NCBI GenBank assembly: GCA_947172415.1
Contig: OX359191.1
Span: 5,208,001-5,272,000, forward strand
Direction: 5' to 3'
Length of the DNA: 64,000 bases
Source of the DNA: Chondrosia reniformis
Taxonomy: Eukaryota; Porifera; Demospongiae; Chondrillida; Chondrillidae
The notes under the pieces: model-generated
Told to the model about the DNA's origin: nothing
The model's database searches: none
What the model saw: only the letters and a program-made list of their open reading frames with translations
Shown here: piece after piece, positions 33,633 through 45,059 of the stretch
Numbering within the stretch: position 1 is the first letter of the stretch
Layout of the letters: every line of letters starts with the position of its first letter
Program-made: the position numbers and the translations under genes

Positions 33633-36600
33633 ACCTGCACATATCTCATTATTCAAATTTTACAAAAACGTATTATGCATATGGGATATGAGAAAAAGGG
33701 ATTGTACTAAGTGTGAAAATATAATGTGTACAGTGAAATTGAGGAAAAATGATTACAAGGAAAACATAAAAAAACATGAGACAAGTGAGGGCTAAGGTTA
33801 CCCAGTCCCTGCTTAAATGTTAGACGAAAACATTACACAGTTATAAAGACTGGCCTTGGCTATGGTTAATGCCGCTTAGATAAAGTTTACTATGGTAGAT
33901 AAATTGGAGTTAATTGCCCATTTTCAGTGACAGGATCTCTCCAGTTCCTCTTAGTCCAGATGTCATAGGATCCTAAGATTGCTTTGCGAGATAGCTCTTC
34001 TTCAAATCTTCTTTTCTCTGATGCTGTTACCTTGCAATTATTGTTAGACAACTCCTGGTATAGTTCCTTGATACTCTGTTCATCTAGGATGCCTCTGGAA
34101 CCCACTTGATAGGCCAAAAATTGGTCTTTCGGGACTTGGAGCAATCTTCCAGTAGATCGTGATATCTTGCTTGCTTCCGGTTCCTGGCTTCATCAAAATT
34201 TGTTTCAAAAGCAACTGTAAATTCGACAAGGGAAATACTGCTGTTATTCCAAAACACAATGTCTGGTCTGCTGTCAGTGTTGGCAATCTCTTGAGGGAAT
34301 TTGTAGCTCTCATTAGGGAGGTTGGCTGTTATATGCTGTTCTCTAGGGAGATGGTTGTTAAGGAAAGAGTAGATAACATCCAAGACCTTGTCGTGCCGTT
34401 GATTGAATCTACTCATCCTCAGGGCATATTCACACATGTTGAGGACGTGCTGTAAGGTTTGATCTTGACTGCAGAGTAGGCATTTCCTTGAGTTTTTTTT
34501 CCAGAGGTAGAGATTTGCATTGTGGGGAAGTGTGTCTTTAGTTGCATTCTGGATGAACGAGAACACTCTTTCAGGGAGCTTTGTTAGTGCATTCACCCAC
34601 CTGTTTGCTGGTATATTTTCTATGCTCCTATAGAATTGTCCTTGGGTGCTCAAACTTTTAGTGTGCTTCAACTTTTCCTCGTTGTCTTTGTATTCTATTG
34701 CTCTCTTGACTCTTGACTTCAGGACTTTAACAGATGCACCTGGATCCACAGACATGCAATTGACTACTTCAGTATAGGGCTTGAAGGTGTTTCTCGTCCT
34801 GGATACTTCTTCCTTCATTTCTGGAGTGGCAATGAACCTGACTGTGGCATCCTGAGAGGTCATAGCTGAGGTAACCTTCAAACATTGCAGCTTCTTGTAC
34901 ATGGTAGGTAGTTATGGTAACTCCAGTCCTCCGATAGATTTTGGAAGGATCAATGTGTTAGGGTCTGCTGGTTGTGCTAAACCGCCCCATTTCTTGAGGA
35001 ATTTGGTAGCAATGGGCATCAGTTCTCTCTCCAAGAAGGTTGATGGAAAGTCATGAATTGCTAGATCCCAGGTCAACCTTGGGCATATTGCAAGTTTGTA
35101 CAAGTGTAATTTTTGATGGCAAGTGACTGAGGTTGAATCAACCTTTTCTAGTAAGGATGTTAGTTTCCTCCTCAATTCCTGTCTGATCAATGATTCTTGA
35201 TTGTGTAGGGACACAGGAGCTCCAAGGAAGCTAATGGTGGAATTGCCTATGAAAGGGATTGGTTGTCCACAGAGGGTAAGGTTTGGGTTATAAGCTTTAG
35301 CTGTGGATGCTTTGATGGCTAAAGAACAGCATTTTGGGATTTTAGCAGTCATACTGGACCAGAAAAGAGGGCAACTATCATGTTGCAGAACTAGGGTGGT
35401 GCATAGTAGTGCTTCAAGGAGAAATTAATCAACTTATGGTTGACATTACCAAAAGCATTTGCAAGGTCAAGCCAGCAAACTGCAAGTGACTTGTGTTTCT
35501 TGCGTGCCTCTTTGATGGCACTTAGTAACTTCATATGGTGTTCGGTGCAACCAGGTATTCCATCCATGAAGGCCTTCTGAATGCTTGAGTTGAGGTAGCT
35601 GTTTGAGGTCATGAAGTTCATCCATCTGTTTTTCCGGTTTGATGTGAACAGTTTCCCTATGCATGGAGTGAGGGCAATGGGACAAAAGTTAGAAGGTAAG
35701 TTTGGATCATCAATTGATGGTTTCTTGCCCAGCAGTTTCATTATTCCAATTTTCCATGTCTCAGGAATGGAAGAAGAGGACCAGCATTTGTTATACAGCT
35801 TACGCAAGGCATGCGTCAATTAAGGGCAGTTTTGAAGATGATGTAGGGTAGTTGGTCCAGTGGACTTGGTGTTGAGGAAGCTTTAGACTTTTGGATGACT
35901 AGGTTGATCTCTTCCAAGTAGATTTCCTCTGCATCAAATGAAACCTGAGGTTCCCTGGGAGTTGGCATCCAAGGAGGTGATGGTAGGTTGCCTCTGTACC
36001 AGAATATGTTTCAATAAAGAATCTGTATGCTTCTCCTTCTGAAAAGGTGGGTTGCACATTTGTATGGGTGTCCTCTTCTAGGAATCGTTTGGCAAATTTC
36101 CAGAAATTTTTATGACATGCTTTTCTTTGTTGTAGTTGTCTTTTGTTTCTTTCAAGTTTCCTGCCTTTCTGGAGACTTTGCTAAGCCTTTTGACCAGAGT
36201 ATGGAATTCATGTTCTAATTTCCTGAAATCCTCTTCATTTCCATACTTCCTTAGTTGCCTAAGTTGTCTTTCGACCTGTTTTTCACCTCTCACCTTCTTT
36301 AACACTCTTTGATGGGATGACTGTTTTGATTGGTGTTGATTTATGTGGCATTTGGTGCCATACTTTGAGGCAAAGAAGGCATACACATTATTGCATAGAA
36401 CTTCATTCATCCTTTCCACAGACATTTGATTACATACTTGTGATAGAACATTGTTATTGAAGAAATTATCAGCTTCAAACCATTCTTCCTTTGATGATGG
36501 TAGCAGGAAGCAGGAGTCTTCTTTTCATTATAGGCTTGTTAGTGGTTTTTTGGTTTGTGATGTCAATGTGGGGAGGGTCTGAGTTCTGTATGGCAGGGGT

Positions 36601-37085
36601 GTTCTCAGTTTGGCTGGTGTGGTTGGAAGTGATGCTGCAATCACTTTTTGTGAGATATAGTGCTTGCAAGCTGTGCTGTTCCTTAGATGTGTGTCTAACC
36701 TTAGAAAACTTTTCCTGCAGCTGGGGCATTCGGCTTTCGTTTTTCTATTTCTTTTGTCTAGAGTTTTCTTGGAAAGAAGGTGATCATAACTTCTTCCATC
36801 TCTCTTTGGGCACTTTTTGAGATGATTACCAAGTTTGACAAATGATTGTAGGTAAAAACGGCATGAAGTAGTTGACTTTTCCATAGTTGAGAGGTGTAAA
36901 ATCCTTGAAGTCCTCAAAACTCGAAAAATTGTAAAGGGATATCCTCCAAATTTCACAGTACTGTTACTAAACTAAAGAGTAATCAGTTTGACTAGGTTTT
37001 AGACAAATAAGTTAACCTAGATAGAAGATTAGGCAGACACCACTTCAGAGCACTTTTAGACTTGTCAATACTAATTAACACCTCT
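33632..37085 (-). mobile_element. REL-type LINE copy E7, both ends present, RT core deleted
   Basis: About 3.45 kb with both ends. Minus-strand order: 5' UTR (37085-36900); fingers at 36890-36640 (first finger with Tyr at the second Cys, CRFYLQSF; second finger CPSCRKSFLRLDTHLRNSTAC); linker (36425-36078); RT start and motif A at 35819-35391 (WLDLANAFGNV); connector (35352-34912); CCHC knuckle CLLCSQDQTLQHVLNMC; endonuclease-like domain (34902-34084, RPDIVFWNN, LVEFTVAFE). The stretch with RT motifs B and C (the YADD box) is deleted near 35370-35390. The C-terminal ORF at 34902-34084 is the longest open endonuclease/CCHC reading frame in the window. The 5' end abuts a CT tract. Confidence 0.85.
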
Positions 37086-37121
37086 CTCTCCAATTTTGCC
37101 CTCTCTCTCTCTCTCTCTAGC
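37083..37121. repeat. CT microsatellite at the 5' end of LINE copy E7
   Basis: Two CT runs (CTCTCTCTCC and a longer one ending near 37120) flank the E7 5' end. Confidence 0.85.
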
Positions 37122-39500
37122 CGAAAAGGAAATGTAAAATTGGGCAGGCTGAATGAATTGCCTAAGTTATGACATGTTTCAGTGGTGAACATTTCTTTCA
37201 CCATTAAATTTGATAAAGAAAGCCCACTTCAAAATTTTGATCAAAATCTTGAAACAATTTGTGAAGAACTGGGTGTTGATGATAGACCATTTTAAAAGTG
37301 GGATTATTGTTACAGAATATGTTTGATAAGAAAGAGGTATAGTAAATTGTCTGTAACCTGCTTTGTATTTTTAGGACTGCATGTCTTTCAATTAAAAAGT
37401 TGGTTTCTTGCTTTTAGTATTCCATTGAAAATGAGAGAATGCTCTCTAGTGAAGAAGTAAATATTGATGCATTAACCCTGTGACCCCACTGTATATGATA
37501 AATACTAAAATCCTAATGTAGGAAATTGGCTTAGAGAAATAGATGAAAGAAATAGATAACAAAATGTAAATGCCTATCAACACCACTACTTTTTGAAGTA
37601 TAATGTGTGATTTTATTGATAAATTATACATTATTTACATGCTTTAAGTCATTGTTGTTCACAACATCACTCATAAGTAGTGGATAAAATGCCTTATTTT
37701 TGCTTCCTGCTGTCTCATTAGGCCAATACGTTTGACTGTAACTATACAATCATATTACTAACTCTTCTCCTATACTACTATTCACATTTGTATAACTCCC
37801 TGCACAGTATATCATCATCACTATTATCATAATCAGTCAAATCCTCTGATATGTGTCCTCAGAAATCATGCATCTCACTGTAAGAAAATTCAGAGGAAAT
37901 ATCTTGGCACTAGTAAGATAAAAAAGGACATTCCAAATCGATTTCACCTTTACTACTAATACCATACTTAAACCATCGGGAAAATCCTGTTTTAATACGA
38001 AGTTATAAGGTGACAATAAACATTCTTGACATTTGTCCTTTTTTGGGGACAAATGGAATAGGGTGTGGGGTCAGAGTGTTTACCTGCTTAACATACCTAT
38101 AGGGTATATATTTTTTGAAATAATTACATCTAAAGTAAGTAAATTTTTAATATTCATCTTTAATATTTATCTTACTAGATTACATTAATGGCAATGGTTC
38201 TTTGGGAGATGAGATTAATAGACACCTTCTTAGAAAGTGGTATTCTTTAGAATGGTGATGCCAAGGAATTCTATGAAAACATATGCATGATACTCTTCCT
38301 CCATTGCCGCTCTATAATTATGTAAGTTTAAAGGAGCAAAATATTCAAGATATAACGGAGAATTCAAGGTTACGATTGCGCAATCTGGTGATGTATTGTG
38401 ATGTTTCCATAGTGCATCACCAACACCTTCGTATGTCACTCCGTACACATTTAGTGAATCATGTGACGTTGCGAAAACATCACCGCCTCACTGCTAAAGA
38501 ACATCATCCCTTTTGTGAAGGGCTATAACAAGTCGTCACTCTCCTACGAGAAGGAGCTACCGAATAAGCGAGTTGTAGCGAAGGTTAGATAAAGCGTATT
38601 TGTATACGTTCCCGTTAAGTTTGAGGCACAATTGTCCCTATATTGATGCAAAAGGAATTCATTTAGTCAACCATATTATAACTTTAGTAATTTAAGCTCT
38701 GTCTTCTCTTCTTATGTTTTTTGTTCATATTTTTACTGGCAATTCTCCATGTGTAGGTATAAGGAGTGTTTGTTATATATATTACACATGTTTAAATACA
38801 ATCAAATACTACACAGTGCAAGTTACAAATTTATACACGGATGCAAGTAACTCCCAAGAAAATCACTCTGAGGTATATATTATAATATGGATGCAAATGA
38901 GCCCCAAAATATTCACAATCAAGTATATTAAAGGCTACAAGACTTTAGCCACAATGAAATTTGGTAACTTGCACACAAGGGATATTGTTCATGAAATAAA
39001 TTAAAGGCCCCAGCCTATATGTCCCTGTATGCAAGTTACCAAATTGTCTCTAAACCTATTGATTATGTGAATACATGCAAGCAACCAATGGTACTCCTAG
39101 CTCACACCCAAGACAAGCCAAATCTGCAGTGATTATTGGCTGAGACCCCCTTCATGAGACTGGAAATTTTGCTGATAATGGCATGCAGATGCATCATCTT
39201 CAGTCTATACTAAGGTGTGAAAAGGTAATTGGTAGGCCATGTACTCATTTTAACCCAGTCAGAATTGAGATGATTAATTATTGTACACTAAGCAACAAGC
39301 AAAGAGGGATACCTAGACTTTGCTATATAGTCTTTCATACCCCTCTTTGCCAGGAAATTAGTTAAATATGTACTGCTGGATGCCATGTATTTTAGCATAA
39401 CAATACAGTGGATGTTTAAAGACTGGATTCAATGTTGAACAACAAGTCTGTAGGAAAATGTTTAATTTATGTTTACATGTAAATAAAGTATTTGCAATAC
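37122..39500. other. Gene-poor stretch
   Basis: No recognisable coding region. A short open stretch near 37184-37294 (FDKESPLQNFDQNLETICEE) could be an isolated exon. An imperfect hairpin pairs 38957-38984 (AAATTTGGTAACTTGCA) with 39018-39043 (TGCAAGTTACCAAAT). The stretch near 39285-39345 is the inverted partner of 18836-18905. Confidence 0.4.
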
Positions 39501-39507
39501 ATTATTT

Positions 39508-39560
39508 TGGATTCTTAGATTCAGTGTTAGAAAGAAACATTTACATTCTAAAGACTGAAA
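39508..39560 (+). repeat. Direct repeat with 40637-40692
   Basis: TTGGATTCTTAGAT, CAGTGTTA and CATTTACATTCTAAAGAC are shared by both stretches in order. A weaker match continues to a shared TATTTTGTAGATA near 39700 and 40870. The copies flank the TTAA-bounded element. Confidence 0.6.
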
Positions 39561-39720
39561 GCCATAAATTTGTTTCTGAAGCCATAGAACCATACAAAAG
39601 GTAGAAGGGAGTTCCAAAAATACGTATTAATGTTTAAAATACAAACCACAACTGCAGAAATTTATTATTTTTTCTAATAAAGAAACTACTACAATATATT
39701 TTGTAGATAGGAAAAGCTTG

Positions 39721-40579
39721 TTAACCCCTTACCGACTGAGTTAATGCTTAGGCCATTAACATCAGAGGTGTAGCAGTGTATTTTCCCTTGGTCCGGCCAA
39801 GGAAAAATTGGATCAAATCGAATAATCTCGTACTCAGACCCATTTGTGCCTTACCGACCTTTTGCGCGGGGTGCAAGTGGATCTCGGTATGAGATTAGTC
39901 GTTGCAAGACTCTAAACCCACCAGAGTTAATACTACGATCGTTAACTGCCATTTTTAACAGCATCAGAAGGCGTCCTCACTTCAAGAAAATGGCTGGCGA
40001 CGTGTGAAGGTGGATCTGAGGATTTCAGTATCTGCCAGCCTATTCCCCTAGTCTGAAAGGCTGCTAAAATGTGTGTTTTCAATTTTGAAAATGTGTGTCG
40101 AGGATAATTTTGGTCCGACCATGGCCAGACTAGCCAGACCGGGATTATTTAACTTTGCAGCTGTTCATAGGCGTACCTATGAACAGCTGCAAAGTTAAAT
40201 AATCGTTCAATCTCTTCAAAATTTATATGTATCTATTACGCTTATGTATAAGAATCTTCTTCTAAAATATTATAGGTTTAAACCATAGTTTAACTGTATT
40301 TTAAAAGGAAGAAATGTTTATTATAGATATACAAATTACGCAGGCATTAACAAAAAACGTCCAAAAGGAGGACCTCTTTCCTTAGCCCTTTTTGTTTTTT
40401 TAGTATTTTTTGTTCTTAATTACTCCAGCAAAGGTTATTTAGAGGATTTAACAATTATTAAAGGTGAAAATAGACCTTTAAAAGGTTAGACTAAAAGTTT
40501 TACTCTCGAGCCACTCTAGTCGTCATCGGTCAATAACGGGGTTAGCGATTACAGTTTAACATGGGCCTTAAATGGTTAA
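39721..40579. mobile_element. Candidate TTAA-flanked MITE
   Basis: The left end GTTAACCCCTTACCG and right end AAATGGTTAAG are weak inverted repeats, each containing TTAA, as for piggyBac-type insertions. No transposase ORF is present. A perfect palindrome sits in the middle (40144-40203). Confidence 0.35.
40144..40203. repeat. Perfect 28-bp inverted repeat with 4-base loop
   Basis: The left arm begins ATTATTTAACTTTGCAGC and ends CATAGG at 40171; the loop is CGTA; the right arm is its exact complement to 40203. All 28 pairs match. Confidence 0.95.
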
Positions 40580-41004
40580 GAATGTTTACATTTGTCACTT
40601 AAATTTAATATTTCTTCCAGCACAAAACCAATCCTTTAATTTGGATTCTTAGATGCAGTGTTAAAAAGAACCATTTACATTCTAAAGACAGAAATCTGAA
40701 ATAAACTAACATATGGTAACACAAATTAAATAGTTCTAGTGTATAGTTACAGTGATTTAATCTTTTAGATTGGTTGTGGCTTTTAAAGCCAATTGAAATA
40801 AAAGCAATGGATAACTATAGAGGACAAAGTGAATAACAATAAAAAGGTAATTAAACGAAACCGTATTTTGTAGATATAACAAGTTTGCTGGAGAGTCTGT
40901 GTGTGGTCATGCAGTGATAATCAATAAGAGATGTTAGTGGTATACTGAAAATGTTAGGATTGATGCTTTTAATTGCGTTACAGTGAAAATGATGATTAAA
41001 TTCC

Positions 41005-41060
41005 GATTCCACTTGCTGTACTATCAAGAAAGTTTTCTTGATAGTACAGCAAGTTGAATC
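41005..41060. repeat. Near-perfect 26-bp hairpin
   Basis: Arms of 20 perfect pairs (CTTGCTGTACTATCAAGAAA at 41012-41031 and its complement at 41034-41053) extend to 26 with one mismatch. The loop is two bases. Confidence 0.9.
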
Positions 41061-41409
41061 AGATGCTTATATAATTTTTTTTATAAATCTCAAAAAACAC
41101 TGGGGACTCCTTCTCTATGGTTGTAACTACTATTTGTTTGGGACGGAAGTATACATTGTGCATAAGTATATAGGTATTGTACTCTGAATAAAATGTACTA
41201 CAAATACGCAAATATATTGTTAGCTTTTTTGGCTTAAAATACTTACTGAGAGAAATCTTCACCAGTTTGATTTCCAACTGTTGTCATCAATTGGTGATTC
41301 TGTATATATGGTTGTGAAACATCAGTAGTGCTCTCTTCATTCATATATGAACACATGCATTGTCACTTTATATGAGTATGAAGATATATACCTTCCATAA
41401 ATTGTGATC

Positions 41410-42215
41410 CTGAGTTAACCACAGACCCCATCAATTGATAACAGAGAGCTTTGGTGTCTCTTGGATAAAGACTTGGGTACATTAATGAAGTTACCCAAAG
41501 TGTGGACCAGCTTCTCAAAATATTGGTGCTTAGCTTCGAACCGCATGCACCACAGCCGACTTAAAGGACCATATCTAATTCAGTAGACAGAATATTAGTC
41601 ATGTACCTATACATACATATTACTTTGTGTAAGCCCTACTTTTCAATGAAATCTGGATAATGCACCATATTATGCATCTTTGGTATTCTAGAACGATTAG
41701 GATACAAAGTTCTAAATGTTGAATGATGAATCTATATAAATATTAACATTAATACGTGCATAAATATAAAAATACCTAAGCACACAATGTATGTATTGAT
41801 ATGTATTCTGAAATATGAAACTTAATCTTCTGAGATACAAGGTGCAAATAGAATATCCATAATTTCCAACAATAGAAGAAAGCTTCCCAATTTTCATTTT
41901 TTTCAGGAATCAGGTCGCCAATAAGTAAAGGTAGATACCGCTCAAGGCACCATGACTGTGAAGCTACATAATTGCAACACTTCATTAATTGATTGAAAAG
42001 GCATTCATGAATGACTTTGTTACCTGACTGTTTAAAACCTCTGTCATTTGTATTAAGGTTGGCAAGTAAAATTTTGATGGCTTGCTTGTTCTGTCCTCGT
42101 TTCCATAAGGATAGGCCCTGATACAAAAATTGAGCTGGTCCAGAGTGAAGATTCTATCAAGAAGAATTTGACTAAGCAACAGCTTTATCTCTAAAGGCAG
42201 TGCTCCCTCTAAGGT
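41410..42215 (-). pseudogene. Repetitive-family protein, copy 2, partial
   Basis: Minus-strand exons match the later exons of the gene at 3890-8251. Exon 42214-42029 reads ALPLEIKLLLSQILLD and LNFCIRAYPYGNEDR with a GTAACA donor. The next exon (about 41960-41825) reads SQSWCLERYLPLLIGDLIP and, after a frameshift, FLLLLEIMDILFAPC. A third (about 41575-41440) reads MRFEAKHQYFEKLVHTLGNF. Residues such as WCL and RFEAKH are conserved between the copies, but overall similarity is moderate, so they are old relatives and not a recent duplication. Upstream exons were not found. Confidence 0.65.
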
Positions 42216-42429
42216 AAGCCATCAATTATATGGTAATGTCTCATGGTATTCGGGATTGAATTTCTAGACACAACATATGAAGTGGCAATGTGGCTTCTTA
42301 AAGTATCCCCTAGAGCACTACAGTACTGAGTGTGACTTTCCACTGTTCTCCTTTGCAACTCCTCTGTACTAAACGATATAAATAAACAGAATGAGTAATA
42401 CAGTAATGCCTTTTTTTATACATGTACAA

Positions 42430-43850
42430 AAGTCTGTTAAGCGTGGGAATTGGAGGCTGTGGTTCCGAGCTGACAAGAGGATGGGTATTGTCCAGTTCAA
42501 CTCCCCGAGGGAGCAGGGTGCTTAGCCCCTCATGTGGCATCCTGTGGCTAAAGCAGCCTCCCTACCAGTATGGCCTAACCCCCATCTGGTAGTTTCACTG
42601 GGTTACGTCACGTTCTGAAAATACAAATTTTCAAGGCAGGCTGTGGCCTAGGTACACCAGTGGTGAAGAAAATCCTGGGTCAACCAGAATAGGTGATTTC
42701 ACTGGTGCCTCACAGGTAGATGTACCTAAATGTAATAGCCCTTCTTCGGTCGCCATGTTGGGCCAACCAGCCCTCTGGACTGAGGAAATGGTTAGGGCAC
42801 TAATTGATTGCTATGAGCGATCTGAACCCCAAAGAGCTATCTGAAGAGTTTAGAGCAGGAATGGCTGAGCAAATACCCACATTTACCTCAGACCGGTTGA
42901 ACCCTTGCCTGCCAAGCCAAAAGGAACTTGGTAGGAGACGGAGTACTGCAAGTAAGAGATAACCGAGATTTGGATTTGGTTAATGATGTACTGCAGGGTG
43001 CCTCTCAAAGGAGAAGGATCCAAGGGGTGATCTGGAACCTTCAGAGGGATAATATCCTCATGGAGCTTTACCGAGAAAGTAAGCCCATGGAAAAGGGGTA
43101 TGCTGAGCGGTTGTACCAGGCTTGAAATGCTGCAATGCCAGACCATATAACCACAAAGGTAGCGCTTATTGCAAAGGTTGGTAGAATCCAAAGAGGTCAA
43201 GGTCTCTTGAGACTAAACCTTGTGGATTCTGACTCTTGTGGTGTAGGGCTGTAGAGGAAGGTGTCGGAGCCTTGGGACAGGAGGAGCTCCACCAAGTTCA
43301 AGCTGGGGCTTAACATAATGGTGAGCTGCCTACATACCCTGTGAAAACCCTCACACATGATAACCCCAGTCCCAGGACAAGTGTCAATGATCATTTGAAG
43401 CAACTTTTAGGCAAAGTAAAAGATGCCTGTCTCTGAAATATACCTGGAGATTTCGCTGATAGAAAACCCTGTGGGGTGGTGCGGTTCAACCATGTTGACC
43501 AAGCACTGCTTCAGGAGGCCAATAATTGGGTGGAGAAAGAGTAGCAGGAAGTGGATACGCTCCCAGACGACCGGAGGAGCATTATGAAGCTGTCAAAAAG
43601 TGCAGTAGGAGAAGTGATGAGAGCCATGCCGAGATCTGTTCTCTGTTCGGCTGTAAGGATATTGAGGCGTCACCTATCTGTTGAGGGATTGGGGCCTGTG
43701 CGATGTAGTCCTGTCTCAGTCCTTGCTTGTCGACCTCTGGAAAGCAGTGGTGGATTGGTGTATGGAGGTATATACTCCCTCCTAATATGACAGTCAACTT
43801 TGGCCCGAAGTGCACCTGTCTGTTGCTGCTGAAAGGAGCCAAAGCTGAGG
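42430..43850 (+). pseudogene. LINE-like N-terminal remnant, unresolved
   Basis: A stretch with higher GC than its flanks. It contains ALWTEEMVRALIDCYERSEP (near 42772-42830) and LMELYRESKPMEKGYAERLY (near 43055-43125), which resemble the short Myb/SANT-like motif at the start of some LINE polyproteins in invertebrates. It is followed by ITTKVALIAKVGRIQRG, an open piece near 43551-43690 and many stops. No RT motif is seen. The assignment rests on motif memory only. Confidence 0.3.
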
Positions 43851-43915
43851 CTTCTGGCTAAAAACCCAAAGAAGGGAAAACATGACTAACTGAGGGTTGT
43901 CCAAGCCAGATACTC

Positions 43916-43939
43916 CTTGCCTTAGTAAACTAAGGCAAG
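43916..43939. repeat. 11-bp perfect hairpin
   Basis: CTTGCCTTAGT and its exact complement are separated by AA. Confidence 0.85.
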
Positions 43940-44331
43940 AGGTAACAAGGTTATCCACAAAGCCTTTTGTTTCTAAAGTAAAAAATCAATGTTACACTCC
44001 ATTCTCAATACATAGAAAACTAAGAAAAAAGTTACCCAAAGCAGACATAATGACTACAGTCAGTCAAACTTTATTATTGCTTGGGGCATGTGTGCAGGTT
44101 GTACGCATGGCAGTTTAAGACACTTTGTATGGCTAGTTTTATACGTACGTATACTTACGCTGTTTATGTCGTTTATTTTTTACAACATAGCCTAACACAG
44201 GCTCAAGTGCAATAAACCTAGTCACGCCTTGACTATAGCCTCTATTCTCTCTTATCATGAAACCACAAGTGTTTCACTTGGGGTGAATTGATAAGCAGAG
44301 AACCGTCATCCATTTTTAGCTACCTATGTAT

Positions 44332-44376
44332 ACCACACTGATGAGCCCTAAAGAGGGTGAAACAGCTGTTTGTGGT
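44332..44376 (+). ncRNA. Type I hammerhead ribozyme, complete by sequence
   Basis: All parts of the hammerhead core are in order. Stem I left strand ACCACA (44332-44337); CTGATGA (44338-44344); stem II GCCC/GGGT (44345-44348 with 44355-44358, loop TAAAGA); GAAA (44359-44362); a one-pair stem III C-G around loop AGCT (44363-44368) extended by the A-U pair; then TT (44369-44370) as the UH site; stem I right strand TGTGGT (44371-44376), fully complementary to ACCACA. Predicted cleavage is after 44370. Short stem III with a four-base loop is the form known from PLE and retrozyme hammerheads. The host element is not identified; a related half-motif on the opposite strand lies near 44260-44280. Confidence 0.75.
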
Positions 44377-44573
44377 TAATTGATGAATTTTTGCCATCAT
44401 TGGATGACTGGGAGGTCATCACTGGTAGCTGCAAATAGGACTTTCGTCCCCCAGCCAAGTAGACGATTGTCACTTGTTTGGTTTAGCATAATTATCCAGT
44501 GTTGTTTATTATCTATATAAGTATGTATATTAGTAGACAGAGTAATCTTCCAAGAACCATAGATATAATAACG

Positions 44574-44593
44574 TACTACACATATGTGTAGTA
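44574..44593. repeat. 20-bp perfect palindrome
   Basis: TACTACACAT and ATGTGTAGTA form a gapless palindrome. Confidence 0.85.
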
Positions 44594-45059
44594 GGTTATT
44601 TTATCTATACTATATATACAACCTTGCATCGCTGGCTACCAGCATTTTAGCACTAATTAGTACACTTCGTTTAGACACGAATATGTCTACTTAGGAGCAT
44701 TAAATCTAATAGCCAAAGACATCACACAACGCACACGCACATTAGAGATTTCCATGTTGTGGAAGGCAAAATTTCCTTTTAGCTTTCTTTCTAACACTGC
44801 ACATAACAGGGTAATATCTAAAAGTATATAAATTGATATTTACAATGTTTACAGGAAATATCCAAAACACAGCGTATCCAGAAATACCATACTTTCATGA
44901 ATAACATAAAAATTATGAAAAATGTTAACATAAGTGCTAATACCGTATAACCTAAGTATTTTATAATTAAGTACAGTAATATTAATACAAATATTAAGTC
45001 AAATGGTAAATAAGTTATCAGTCTACACATGGATAATTAACAATATAGTTAAAAGTTAA

